Positions 16,916 through 24,936 of a DNA stretch of 64,000 bases are shown one piece after another. The stretch's first letter is position 1. Every line of letters starts with the position of its first letter. The notes below the pieces were generated by a model. It was not told the DNA's origin. It saw nothing but the letters and a program-made list of their open reading frames with translations, and made no database searches. The position numbers and the translations under genes are program-made. The stretch is taken from positions 62,001-126,000 of the forward strand of contig NZ_JAGFNS010000018.1 in assembly GCF_017592555.1 (NCBI RefSeq), in the 5' to 3' direction. The stretch is from Actinoplanes flavus. Lineage in GTDB: Bacteria > Actinomycetota > Actinomycetes > Mycobacteriales > Micromonosporaceae.

Positions 16916-17986
16916 ATGTGGACCATGACGGTCGACTACCGGGTACGGCTGCGGTTCTCCGACGAATCGCAGAACGCGGCCACGCACACCAACCTCTCCG
17001 CGGTCCGTCTCGACGGGCGCGCGCTCTGGATCGCCGGGGACGAGACCGCCACGATCGAGCGGCTGATCGCCGACGATCCGGCCAAACCCACCGAGTTCGG
17101 TGACGAGACCCGGTTCCGCCTCGCCGACTTCGTCACCCTGCCCGGCGCGGACGCCGACGAGGAGGCCGACATCGAAGGGCTGGCCCGCAGCGGCCGGTTC
17201 CTCTGGGCGGTCGGTTCGCACAGCCTGCGCCGCCGGCAGATCAAGGACCGGCACGAGGGCGCCAAGGCGCTGCGCCGGCTCGGCCGGGTGGAGGGCCAGG
17301 CCAACCGCCAGATCCTGGTCCGGCTGCCGATCGCCGACGTGGACGGGCTGCCCACGCCGGTCCGGGAGATCGAGCCCGGCGGGCAGCGGCACCGGGCGGC
17401 CGCGCTGTCCGGCCGCGACGACCTGCGCCGGCTGTTGCACGACGACGAGCACATCGGCCCGTTCCTGCCCATCCCGGGCAAGGACAACGGGCTGGACATC
17501 GAGGGCATCGCGGTCCGCGACGACCGGGTCTACCTGGGCCTGCGCGGGCCGGTGCTGCGCGGCTGGGCGTTCGTGCTGGAGCTGCGGCCCTACGTCACCC
17601 CCGACGACCCGGGCCGGCTGCGGCTGCACCGGTTCGACGACGGGCGGCTCTACCGCAAGCACGTGCTCGACCTGGAGGGTCTCGGCGTGCGCGACCTGTG
17701 CCCGGCCGGCGACGACCTGCTGATTCTGGCCGGCCCCACGATGGACCTGGACGGGCCGGTGCGCATCTACCGGTGGCACGACGCCTGCCGGGCCGAGATC
17801 CCCACCATCGTGCGGCACGACCAGATCACCCGCGAGCTGGAGCTCACCTACGGCGAGGGCGACGACCACGCCGAGGGCCTGAGCCTGCTCGGGGCCGACC
17901 GGGTGCTGGTCGTCTACGACAGCCCCGCCCGGCACCGGCTCACCAGCGACGGCGCCGTGATCGCCGACGTGCTGCGCCTGCCCTGA
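16916..17986 (+). CDS. DUF3616 domain protein
   Basis: A 356-residue protein from the ATG at 16916; an ATG at 16925 is an equally possible start. The sequence has repeated beta-propeller-like blades: LSAVRLDGRALWIAGDET, ADIEGLARSGRFLWAVGSHS, LDIEGIAVRDDRVYLGLRG, LEGLGVRDLCPAGDDLLILAG, AEGLSLLGADRVLVVYD. The recurrent E-G-L/I followed by W-x-x-G or Y-x-G-L is characteristic of DUF3616 (SdiA-regulated/esterase-like propeller relatives). No signal peptide or membrane segment is seen. The function is unknown; a lactonase or phytase-like hydrolase is possible but unproven. It runs in the same direction as the monooxygenase, 108 bp downstream. Confidence 0.8.
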   Translation: MWTMTVDYRVRLRFSDESQNAATHTNLSAVRLDGRALWIAGDETATIERLIADDPAKPTEFGDETRFRLADFVTLPGADADEEADIEGLARSGRFLWAVGSHSLRRRQIKDRHEGAKALRRLGRVEGQANRQILVRLPIADVDGLPTPVREIEPGGQRHRAAALSGRDDLRRLLHDDEHIGPFLPIPGKDNGLDIEGIAVRDDRVYLGLRGPVLRGWAFVLELRPYVTPDDPGRLRLHRFDDGRLYRKHVLDLEGLGVRDLCPAGDDLLILAGPTMDLDGPVRIYRWHDACRAEIPTIVRHDQITRELELTYGEGDDHAEGLSLLGADRVLVVYDSPARHRLTSDGAVIADVLRLP

Positions 17987-18046
17987 AAGCGGCGTGGCGG
18001 CCCGGGGTGAGGGTTCTTGTCGTACCCGGGGTCTAGCCTCGGGCGC

Positions 18047-18614
18047 ATGTCAGCTCCCCGGCTCGAGACGGACCCCACCGGCGGCGGGGGCGCTCCTGGG
18101 TGGCTGGTGGTCATCGGTCGAGCCCGAGGAGGAGGACGGCGAGGAGGAGCTGACGGCGAGCGCCGGCCCGTTCCGCGCCGGCTGGCCCGGCCTGGCCCGC
18201 CGCGGCCGGCTCCAGGCGGATCCCGGCGAGCGTGCGTCCGAGATCGCCGACCTGGTCTCGGCCGAGGGCCGGCTCAGCGTGCCACGGCTCGGCCTGATCC
18301 GCTCCGCCCGCGGCGCCGACGCCCTCACCGACGCGGCGTGGACCGGCCCGACCAACCACGAGAACGACACCGCCAAGATCTCGTGCGTGCTGCGGAACTG
18401 GGAGGACCGTTTCGGCGTGCGTGTCCTGGCGGCCGGTTTCGCCAGTCTGTTCGTGAGTGTCGCCGCCCCGCCGCTCGACGAGGATCACGCGCTGGAGATC
18501 GCCGCCGAGCATCACGCCTTCTGCCCCGACAACGTCCTGCAGGGTTGCGGCTCGCTGACGGATTACGCGGCGTCGCTGGTCGGCGCCCCGCTCTGGTCGT
18601 TCTGGTGGGATTGA
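18047..18614 (+). pseudogene. DUF4253 gene, apparently frameshifted and internally shortened
   Basis: The last ~120 residues (frame ending at 18614) are a good DUF4253 C-terminus: WTGPTNHENDTAKISCVLRN, WEDRFGVRVLAAGF, CPDNVLQGCGSL and a terminal FWWD. No plausible start exists in that frame near its beginning. The most natural start, the ATG at 18047, is in another frame and encodes MSAPRLETDPTGGGG then APGWLVVIG before losing coherence near 18110. An acidic stretch (EPEEEDGEEELTASAG) continues in the DUF4253 frame. I infer an indel near 18110-18120, perhaps with loss of a middle segment, since such proteins are usually longer. A base-calling error is the alternative. Confidence 0.55.
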
Positions 18615-18627
18615 CCGGCGGAGCGGT

Positions 18628-18659
18628 CCGGGCCGGCGGGGAGGTCCCCACCGGCCCGG
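18628..18659. terminator. bidirectional terminator hairpin
   Basis: Two 15-nt arms (18628-18642 and 18645-18659) pair with one mismatch around a 2-nt spacer, centred on CCGGGCCGG and its complement. It sits between the convergent DUF4253 and pheT genes and can serve both strands. No T-run is seen on either side. Confidence 0.65.
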
Positions 18660-18674
18660 CTCGACGCGGACGGG

Positions 18675-21155
18675 TCAGGCGCCGCGGAGGGTGGCTCCGA
18701 AGCGGGAGGCGGTCACGGCCACCGCGGCGTCGCGGGCCGTGATGGTCTCCTCCGAGGTGAGCGTGCGGTCGGTGGCGCGGAAGGTGAGCTTGTAGGCCAG
18801 CGACCGCTTGTCCTCGCCCAGCTGCGACGACTCGTAGACGTCGAACAGGGCGACCGACTCCAGCAGCGGCCCGGCGCCCTCGACGAGAGCGGCCTGGACC
18901 TCGGCGGCCGGGACGGCGCGGTCCAGGACCAGGGCCACGTCGATCAGCGCCGGCGGGAAGGTGGAGATCTTCACCGCCTCGACGACCGGGGCGTCCGGCA
19001 GGGCGTCCAGGTCGATCTCCGCGGCCGACGTGCGCTTGGGCAGGTCGAGGGCCGCGAGGACGGCCGGGTGCAGTTCGCCGGCGTGACCGACGACCGTGCC
19101 GTCGACCAGGATCTCGGCGCAGCGGCCGGGGTGCCAGGGCGCCTGCTCCCCCGCCCGGACCGTGACCAGGTCGTCCGGAACCCCCGCCGCGGAGAGCGCG
19201 ACACGCGCCGCCTCGATGGCGTCCGCCCAGGTCGCGGCCCGGCCCTGGCCCCACCAGCCGGCCGGCTCGATGTCACCGGCGAGGACCACGGCCAGGTGCC
19301 ACGGCTGCTCGGGGACGATCGCGTTGGCGGCCGCCCACTCCGCGTTGGTGGGGCGACGGTCCACGCCCAGCGTGGGCGGCGCGGTCGAGGTGAGGTGCGG
19401 CAGGAAGACCGTGCCGGCCTCGTAGAGCGCGACGTCGCGGCGGCCGCGGCCCAGGTTGCGCTTGAGCGTGCCGAGCAGCGGCCCGAGCAGGGTGGTCCGC
19501 AGCAGCGGCTCCTCCTCGGACAGCGGGTTGGTGAGCCGCACCGCGCTGCGCCGCGGGTCGGCCGCCGGCAGTCCGAGGGTGTCGGCCAGCCCGGGGCCGA
19601 CGAACGGGTACGACAGCACCTCGACGTAACCGTTCTCGGCGAGCGCCCGGCCCACCGACCGGCGCCGCTTCTGCGCCGGGGTGAGCCCGTTGCTGCTGCC
19701 GGCCGGCGGCAGCACGCTGGGGATCCCGTTGTAGCCGCCGAGCCGCGCCACCTCCTCGATCAGGTCGATCGGGGCGACCAGGTCGGGCCGCCACGTCGGC
19801 GGCACGGCGCTGAGCACCTCGTCACCGGTGACCTCGCAGCCGACCTTGCGCAGCAGGTCGGCGACCTGCTCCGCGGAGTACGGCAGCCCGACGATCCGGC
19901 CCGGCGCGTCGGCGGGCAGGGTCAGCGGAACCGGCGCGACCACGTGGTCGATGTCGAGGATCCGCTCGTCGACGGTTCCGCCGGCGTGCTCGGTGAGGAT
20001 CTGGACGGCCCGCTCCAGGGCGACCAGCGGCAGGGCCGGGTCGACGCCCCGCTCCCACCGCTTGGCGGCCTCGCTGAAGAGCCGGTGCCGCCGGGCGGTC
20101 CGGCCGACCATGATCGGGTCCCAGTGCGCGGCCTCGAGGAGCACGTCGACCGTGCCCTCCTGCCACTCGCTGGTCTCGCCGCCCATGACGGCGGCGAGCG
20201 AGATCGGCCCGGTCTCGTCGCAGATCACCATGTCCTCGGCGTCGAGCGAGCGCGCGACACCGTCCAGGGTGGTCAGCTTCTCTCCGGCCCGGGCGCGGCG
20301 CACGACGAGGCCGCCGTTGAGCCGGTTCAGGTCGAAGACGTGCATCGGCTGGCCGAGTTCGAGCATCAGGTAGTTGGTGATGTCGACGGGCAGTGAGATG
20401 GCCCGGATGCCGGCCGCGATGAGCCGCCGCTGCATCCACTCCGGCGACTGCGCGGCCGGGTCGATGCCGCGGACCACGCGGGCCGCGAACCGGTCACAGC
20501 CGACGGTGTCCTCGACGGTCAGCGGGTAGGGCGCCTCGGCGGTCGCGCCGGGGGCGGCCTGCGTGCCGGGGTCGCTGAACGGCACGCCGAAGTGCGTGGA
20601 CAGCTCCCGGGCGATGCCGCGGACGCTCATCTCGTAGCCCCGGTCCGGGGTGATCTCCACCTCGATCAGCACGTCGTCCAGGCCGACGATCGACCGGGCG
20701 TCGGCGCCGGGGACCGTGGCCTCCGAGGCGGGCAGCACGATGATGCCCGAGTGGTCACCGGACAGGCCCAGCTCGGCGGCGGAGCAGATCATGCCGTGCG
20801 AGTTGCGCCCGTACGTCTTCCGCGCCCCGATCGTGAACCCGCCCGGCAGCTCGCCACCGGGGAGGATGACCACGACGAGGTCGCCCTCGGCGAAGTTCCG
20901 CGCGCCGCAGACGATCTCCTGCGGCGCGTCCCGGCCGACGTCGACCGTGCAGAACCGGATCGGCTTCTTGAAACCGGTCAGCTCCTCGATGGTCAGCACC
21001 CGGCCGACCACCAGGTCACCGAGGATCGTGCCGGCCTGGTCGACGATGGACTCGACCTCCATGCCGAGGTTGGTCAGCGCCGCGTCCAGCTCCGAAGCGG
21101 TGATCCCCGCGGGCAGCTCGACGTACTCGCGCAGCCACGACAGTGACGTCTTCAT
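18675..21155 (-). CDS. pheT: phenylalanyl-tRNA synthetase beta subunit
   Basis: 826 residues, normal for bacterial PheT. The EMAP/tRNA-binding domain is at about 40-150 (GDLVVGRVLTIEEL, QEIVCGARNFAEGDLVVV, NSHGMICSAAELGL). B3/B4 editing-domain segments follow (MLELGQPMHVFDLNRL, VICDETGPISLAAVMGGE), then the B5 domain (GLPYSAEQVADLLRKVGCEV) and a C-terminal FDX-ACB domain (ISTFPPALIDVALVLD to the end). With PheS it forms the alpha2-beta2 enzyme charging tRNA-Phe; PheT supplies tRNA binding and removal of mischarged tyrosine. It starts four bases after the pheS stop. A terminator hairpin follows the gene. Confidence 0.97.
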   Translation of the reverse strand: MKTSLSWLREYVELPAGITASELDAALTNLGMEVESIVDQAGTILGDLVVGRVLTIEELTGFKKPIRFCTVDVGRDAPQEIVCGARNFAEGDLVVVILPGGELPGGFTIGARKTYGRNSHGMICSAAELGLSGDHSGIIVLPASEATVPGADARSIVGLDDVLIEVEITPDRGYEMSVRGIARELSTHFGVPFSDPGTQAAPGATAEAPYPLTVEDTVGCDRFAARVVRGIDPAAQSPEWMQRRLIAAGIRAISLPVDITNYLMLELGQPMHVFDLNRLNGGLVVRRARAGEKLTTLDGVARSLDAEDMVICDETGPISLAAVMGGETSEWQEGTVDVLLEAAHWDPIMVGRTARRHRLFSEAAKRWERGVDPALPLVALERAVQILTEHAGGTVDERILDIDHVVAPVPLTLPADAPGRIVGLPYSAEQVADLLRKVGCEVTGDEVLSAVPPTWRPDLVAPIDLIEEVARLGGYNGIPSVLPPAGSSNGLTPAQKRRRSVGRALAENGYVEVLSYPFVGPGLADTLGLPAADPRRSAVRLTNPLSEEEPLLRTTLLGPLLGTLKRNLGRGRRDVALYEAGTVFLPHLTSTAPPTLGVDRRPTNAEWAAANAIVPEQPWHLAVVLAGDIEPAGWWGQGRAATWADAIEAARVALSAAGVPDDLVTVRAGEQAPWHPGRCAEILVDGTVVGHAGELHPAVLAALDLPKRTSAAEIDLDALPDAPVVEAVKISTFPPALIDVALVLDRAVPAAEVQAALVEGAGPLLESVALFDVYESSQLGEDKRSLAYKLTFRATDRTLTSEETITARDAAVAVTASRFGATLRGA

Positions 21156-21159
21156 CGCT

Positions 21160-22221
21160 TCAGGACTCCATTCCGAAGTTCGTGGTGAACCGCACGTCGC
21201 CCTCGACCATGTCGCGCATGTCGGAGACGCCGTTGCGGAACATCAGGGTCCGCTCGACACCCATGCCGAAGGCGAAGCCCGAGTAGACCGCCGGGTCGAT
21301 GCCGCAGGCGGTGAGGACCCGCGGGTTGACCATGCCGCAGCCACCCCACTCGACCCAGCGGGGCCCGTCCCGGTGCTCGGCGAACCAGACGTCGAACTCG
21401 GCGGACGGCTCGGTGAACGGGAAGTAGTGCGGCCGCCAGCGGGTCTTCGCGTCCGGGCCGAACATCGCCTTGGCGAAGTGGTCGAGCGTGCCCCGCAGGT
21501 GGGCCATGGTGATGCCCTCGTCGATGACCAGGCCCTCGATCTGGTGGAACACCGGGCTGTGCGTGGCGTCCAGCTCGTCGGTCCGGTAGACGCGGCCGGG
21601 GCTGACCACGTAGATCGGCGGCTGCCGGTCCAGCATGGTGCGCACCTGGCCGGGCGACGTGTGGGTCCGCATGACCAGGCCGGGCAGGTCGACGAAGAAG
21701 GTGTCGGAGGCGCCGCGGACCGGGTTGTCCGGGCCGATGTTGAGGGCGTCGAAGTTGGCCCACTCCAGCTCGAGCTGGGGACCGTCGACGATGTCGTAGC
21801 CCATGCCGACGAAGATGTCGCCCATGTGCTCCATGAGCGTGGTCAGCGGGTGCCGGGCGCCGCGCGGACGGCGGCTCCACGGCAGGGTGACGTCGACGCG
21901 TTCCTCGACCAGCACGCGGGCCGCGCGGTCGGCCTCCAACTCGGCCTGGCGCGCGTCGTAGGCGGCCTGCACGGCCTGCCGGGCGATGTTGACGCGCTTG
22001 CCGGCGTCCGACTTCGCGGCCGGCGGCAGCGAGCCGATCTCCCGGCGCGCCAGCGACACGGGCGAGCGGTCACCCAGGTGCGCCGGCTTCAGAGCGTGCA
22101 GCGCGTCGAGGTCGGTGGCGGCGGCGAACGCCTTCTCGGCCTCCGCCACCGCGGCTTCGAGCGACGCGGGATCGAGCAGGGCGGCCTGCTTCGGATCGTA
22201 CGGATCGTTGCGGTAGGACAT
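21160..22221 (-). CDS. pheS: phenylalanyl-tRNA synthetase alpha subunit
   Basis: 353 residues, the catalytic subunit that forms phenylalanyl-adenylate and charges tRNA-Phe. It has the N-terminal coiled coil (residues about 15-95), then the class II core: HPLTTLMEHMGDIFVGMGY, motif 2 GRVYRTDELDATHSPVFHQIEG, and motif 3 in WGGCGMVNPRVLTACGIDP. ATG start. The ~170-bp upstream region has a GC-rich hairpin and a short frame with a single Phe codon, which does not make a convincing attenuator. Operon with pheT. Confidence 0.97.
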   Translation of the reverse strand: MSYRNDPYDPKQAALLDPASLEAAVAEAEKAFAAATDLDALHALKPAHLGDRSPVSLARREIGSLPPAAKSDAGKRVNIARQAVQAAYDARQAELEADRAARVLVEERVDVTLPWSRRPRGARHPLTTLMEHMGDIFVGMGYDIVDGPQLELEWANFDALNIGPDNPVRGASDTFFVDLPGLVMRTHTSPGQVRTMLDRQPPIYVVSPGRVYRTDELDATHSPVFHQIEGLVIDEGITMAHLRGTLDHFAKAMFGPDAKTRWRPHYFPFTEPSAEFDVWFAEHRDGPRWVEWGGCGMVNPRVLTACGIDPAVYSGFAFGMGVERTLMFRNGVSDMRDMVEGDVRFTTNFGMES

Positions 22222-22392
22222 GATCGGGCGAGCTCCCTAGAAACCGGATTTGCCATCGGGCAGTTTACGGAGGCACGGCTGGGCCGCGGCCCGCCGGTCA
22301 GGGAGTGCGCGCAGAAGTGTCAGATCCGGCGCCCGCGACCAGCGGGCCGGATAAACGAAAGCCGGGGACCTGACATGCCGCCCAGCATACTC

Positions 22393-23166
22393 TCAGCGCT
22401 GCGCGCGAGCCGAGGCATATAGGCAGACGGCGGCGGCCGCGGCCAGGTTGAGGCTCTCGGCGCCGCCATAGATGGGTACGCGTACCCGCCGGTCCGCCGC
22501 GCTCAGCACGGAGGCGGGCAGCCCGTGCGCCTCGGAGCCGAACAGCCAGGCCGTCGGAAGGGCGAGCTGACCGCCGTCGAGCAGGGAGTCCACGTCGTCC
22601 TCGCCGGTGCCGCTGGTGGCGAGCACCTGGAGGCCGCTGTCCTGGAGCAGGTCCACGACGCTCAGCGGGGACCGGACGACGTCGACGTGGAACAGCGAGC
22701 CGGCCGACGACCGTACACATTTGCCGTTGTAGGGGTCGACGGCGTCGCCGGCGAAGACGACCGCCCCGGCGCCCGCGGCATCCGCCGTGCGCAGCACGGT
22801 CCCGGCGTTGCCGGGGTCCCGGATCTCGGCGACCACCGCGACCAGCCGGGGGTTCTTGGCGAGGGCCTCGCCGATCGGCACGTCCGGCTGCTCGCAGACG
22901 GCGACCAGGCCCTGCGGGTGCACGGTCTCGGCGAGCGCCGCCAGGGCGTCGTCGGTGACCGGCGACAGCTCCGGGGCCTGCGCGGCGAGGTCGGCGTACC
23001 GGTCCAGCGCGGCCGGGGTCCCGAACAGTTCGATCACCGCCCCCGCGGCCAGCGCCTCACGCACGGCCTGCGGACCTTCGGCCAGGAAGCGGCCGCTCTG
23101 GTCGCGATCCTTACGGCGTTGCAGACGCCGGGCCGCGACGATTCGGGGGGTACGAGGTGTGAACAT
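22393..23166 (-). CDS. TrmH/SpoU-family RNA 2'-O-methyltransferase
   Basis: A 257-residue SPOUT methyltransferase. An N-terminal substrate-binding domain (RFLAEGPQAVREAL at about 25-40) precedes the SpoU domain, with motif 1 VVAEIRDPGNAGTVLRTADAAGA, motif 2 AWLFGSEAHGLP and motif 3 VPIYGGAESLNLAAAAAVCLY. These form the trefoil knot and SAM site. Neighbourhood (after rplT, before pheS) fits the 23S rRNA methyltransferase usually annotated there in actinobacteria. RlmB-like or TsnR-like specificity cannot be separated from sequence. ATG at 23164-23166; the frame is open upstream only through the rplT 3' structures. Confidence 0.88.
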   Translation of the reverse strand: MFTPRTPRIVAARRLQRRKDRDQSGRFLAEGPQAVREALAAGAVIELFGTPAALDRYADLAAQAPELSPVTDDALAALAETVHPQGLVAVCEQPDVPIGEALAKNPRLVAVVAEIRDPGNAGTVLRTADAAGAGAVVFAGDAVDPYNGKCVRSSAGSLFHVDVVRSPLSVVDLLQDSGLQVLATSGTGEDDVDSLLDGGQLALPTAWLFGSEAHGLPASVLSAADRRVRVPIYGGAESLNLAAAAAVCLYASARAQR

Positions 23167-23189
23167 CCGCTCCGACCTACAGAAATGGA

Positions 23190-23218
23190 GACGCCCCCCG
23201 TCAAATGAGGGGGGCGTC
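23190..23218 (-). terminator. infC-rpmI-rplT operon terminator
   Basis: A perfect 10-bp stem (GACGCCCCCC with GGGGGGCGTC) and 9-nt loop lies about 100 bp past the rplT stop. On the minus strand it is followed by a pyrimidine-rich TCCATTTCTG stretch. It is the likely end of the ribosomal-protein transcript and lies just before the RNA methyltransferase start. Confidence 0.75.
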
Positions 23219-23240
23219 CCGAAACGTGCTACGCGATAGT

Positions 23241-23319
23241 GAAGATTGTTCGCGACGGCGGAGACCACCGTCGCCGACTCGCCCTGAGCGAAACTCAAGG
23301 TAGGTCGCGAACAACCTTC
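23241..23319 (-). repeat. long-range inverted repeat in the rplT 3' region
   Basis: Arms at 23241-23256 and 23304-23319 match at 15 of 16 positions (GAAGATTGTTCGCGAC and its near complement). The second arm ends one base before the rplT stop codon. A nested 7-bp stem, GCGACGG with CCGTCGC, lies inside and shares bases with the outer arm, so alternative structures exist. It precedes the terminator and could be a processing or stability element. Confidence 0.5.
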
Positions 23320-23320
23320 A

Positions 23321-23713
23321 TCAGGCAGCCTGCGTGGCGGCGCCGCCGGTGCCCTCGGCCGCGACGGCCGCGCGAGCGATCTCGACGATGGCCGCGAAGG
23401 CAGCCGCGTCGTTCACCGCGAGGTCGGCCAGGATCTTGCGGTCGACCTCGACCTCGGCCAGCTTGAGGCCCTGGATCAGGCGGTTGTAGGTCATGCCGTT
23501 CGACCGGGCCGCCGCGTTGATACGGGTGATCCACAGCTGACGGAAGTCGCCCTTGCGGTCACGCCGGTCACGGTACGAGTACTGCATCGAGTGCAGCACC
23601 TGCTCCTTGGCCTTGCGGTACAGGCGGGAGCGCTGACCGCGGTAGCCGCTCGCGGTCTCGAGCAGGGTGCGGCGCTTCTTCTGGGCGTTTACCGCCCGCT
23701 TGACGCGTGCCAT
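23321..23713 (-). CDS. rplT: 50S ribosomal protein L20
   Basis: 130 residues, with the canonical start MARVKRAVNAQKKRR, the GYRGQRSRLYRKAKEQ helix and the C-terminal globular domain (LWITRINAAARSNGMTYNRLI). L20 binds 23S rRNA early in assembly and in other bacteria also represses its own operon. The C-terminus has an Ala-rich tail (AAVAAEGTGGAATQAA) longer than in E. coli but usual for actinobacteria. Third gene of infC-rpmI-rplT, 39 bp after rpmI. Confidence 0.98.
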   Translation of the reverse strand: MARVKRAVNAQKKRRTLLETASGYRGQRSRLYRKAKEQVLHSMQYSYRDRRDRKGDFRQLWITRINAAARSNGMTYNRLIQGLKLAEVEVDRKILADLAVNDAAAFAAIVEIARAAVAAEGTGGAATQAA

Positions 23714-23752
23714 TCTCAGTTACTCCTTACAGGGGTACGGGTCAGGCGCGCG

Positions 23753-23947
23753 TCAGCGGCCCAGAAGCTTCTTCACTCGCGCGGTGTCGGCCTTGGCCAC
23801 AACGACCGTGCCGGTCATCCGGCGGGTGACGTGGGAGCTCTTGTGCTCCAGCAGGTGACGCTTACCGGCCTGCTCGCGCACGATCTTGCCCTTGCCGGTG
23901 ACCTTCACCCGCTTACCCATGCCGGTGTGGCTCTTCATCTTCGGCAC
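23753..23947 (-). CDS. rpmI: 50S ribosomal protein L35
   Basis: 64 residues. The GTG at 23947 is the start because AGAGG lies 6 bases upstream and the canonical MPKMKSHTGMGKRVKVTGKG begins there; the frame extends upstream but is not conserved. The basic C-terminal part (KRHLLEHKSSHVTRRM) is the rRNA-binding motif of L35. It lies between infC and rplT in the usual order. Confidence 0.97.
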   Translation of the reverse strand: MPKMKSHTGMGKRVKVTGKGKIVREQAGKRHLLEHKSSHVTRRMTGTVVVAKADTARVKKLLGR

Positions 23948-24004
23948 TTGACGCCTCTTTCTGATCTTTCCCCGCAACCGGGGGGCTGTCGGGAAAAAGC
24001 TTGT

Positions 24005-24628
24005 CTACTCTGCAGTGGTCTCGGCAGCAGGAGCGGCCGGCGCATCGCCTTCACCCTCGCGCGGCTCACGGCCGGGCTTGGCGCCCGCCGCGGTGGCAGC
24101 AACGGCGGCGGCCTTGGTGGCCCGATGCGGGGCCAACACCATGATCATGTTCCGGCCGTCCTGCTTCGGGCTGGCCTCCACGAAGCCCAGCTCCGAGATC
24201 TCCTCGCTGAGCCGGCGGAGAAGCCGGAAACCCAGCTCGGGGCGGCTCTGCTCACGACCACGGAACATGATCGTCACCTTGACCTTGTCGCCCGCCTTGA
24301 GGAACCGCACCACGTGACCCTTCTTGGTCTCGTAGTCGTGCGGGTCGATCTTCGGCCGGAGCTTCATCTCCTTGATGACGGTCTGCTGCTGGTTGCGCCG
24401 CGCTTCGCGGGCCTTGAGTGCGCTCTCGTACTTGAACTTGCCGAAGTCCATGAGCTTGCACACCGGCGGCCGCGCCATCGGAGCAACCTCGACCAGATCC
24501 AGATCGACATCCGCGGCCAGCTGGAGAGCACGCTCGAGCGGCACGATGCCGACCTGCTCACCCTCCGGACCGACCAGGCGGACCTCACGGGCCCGGATCT
24601 GTTCGTTCACGCGTGGTTCGACGCTGAT
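24005..24628 (-). CDS. infC: translation initiation factor IF-3, apparent AUC start
   Basis: 207 residues if started at ATC (24626-24628). That codon lies four bases after GAGGAGG, and the first residues (ISVEPRVNEQIRAREVRLVG) match the conserved IF-3 N-terminus. Starting at the GTG at 24610 would cut six conserved residues and leave no Shine-Dalgarno. The N-domain, linker (KLMDFGKFKYESALKAREAR) and C-domain (KAGDKVKVTIMFRGREQSRP, PKQDGRNMIMVL) are complete, with an Ala/Glu-rich tail. IF-3 rejects non-canonical start codons, so an AUC start gives classic autoregulation, as known for the AUU-started infC of E. coli. Confidence 0.95.
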   Translation of the reverse strand: MSVEPRVNEQIRAREVRLVGPEGEQVGIVPLERALQLAADVDLDLVEVAPMARPPVCKLMDFGKFKYESALKAREARRNQQQTVIKEMKLRPKIDPHDYETKKGHVVRFLKAGDKVKVTIMFRGREQSRPELGFRLLRRLSEEISELGFVEASPKQDGRNMIMVLAPHRATKAAAVAATAAGAKPGREPREGEGDAPAAPAAETTAE

Positions 24629-24936
24629 GGGGCCTCCTCAGTTGATACCTCGCCCGGCCGGGTGGGCCGGGCGCTGCCAATGTCGGTCGGCCCCGAGTGT
24701 CCCGCTGGCCGCGGGACGCCGGGAAAGCAGAAGGCCCCGCCTGCGATCTCGAAAGAGCGCAGGCCGGGGCCCGCTCGACCGGTCATCGGCGCCCAAAGGA
24801 GGACGCGCACCCAGCAGGGATCAACCCCTGCCAGGGAGACCGGACCCGGCCACTGCTGTGACTCGGGTGGGAACCAGCGGGCTCCTCTTTCGCGCCCCTG
24901 CACGAGCAAGGGCGTGGTCGACTGCCCGCAATCCTA
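24629..24936 (-). promoter_or_regulatory. infC leader with promoter
   Basis: About 300 bp without a credible gene. An extended -10, TGATAGGAT (its TAGGAT at 24931-24936), lies immediately after the stop of the PH-domain gene, giving a leader of about 300 nt. The leader holds a small hairpin (GCAGGG-GTTGAT-CCCTGC on the minus strand, near 24823-24840), the terminator-like hairpin annotated separately, and then the GAGGAGG before the AUC start. No -35 box of quality was found. Length and structure suggest regulated expression of IF-3, L35 and L20. Confidence 0.6.
24733..24771 (-). terminator. attenuator-like hairpin in infC leader
   Basis: On the minus strand GGCCCCGGCCTGCG pairs with CGCAGGC-GGGGCC, with one bulged base, extended by CTC/GAG closing a TTTC loop. 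It is followed by TTCTGCTTTCC, a moderately T-rich tail. It sits about 105 bp before the infC start, so it would end transcription prematurely unless an alternative fold forms. Confidence 0.6.

Noticed and set aside
22320..22376. Short minus-strand frame before pheS as a Phe attenuator leader peptide
   Set aside because: The 18-residue product has only one Phe codon and the downstream hairpin lacks a T-tract, so phenylalanine attenuation is not supported.
24607..24909. 100-codon minus-strand frame covering the infC leader
   Set aside because: No domain, composition follows the GC-rich hairpins, and it overlaps the infC ribosome site in another frame; treated as untranslated leader.
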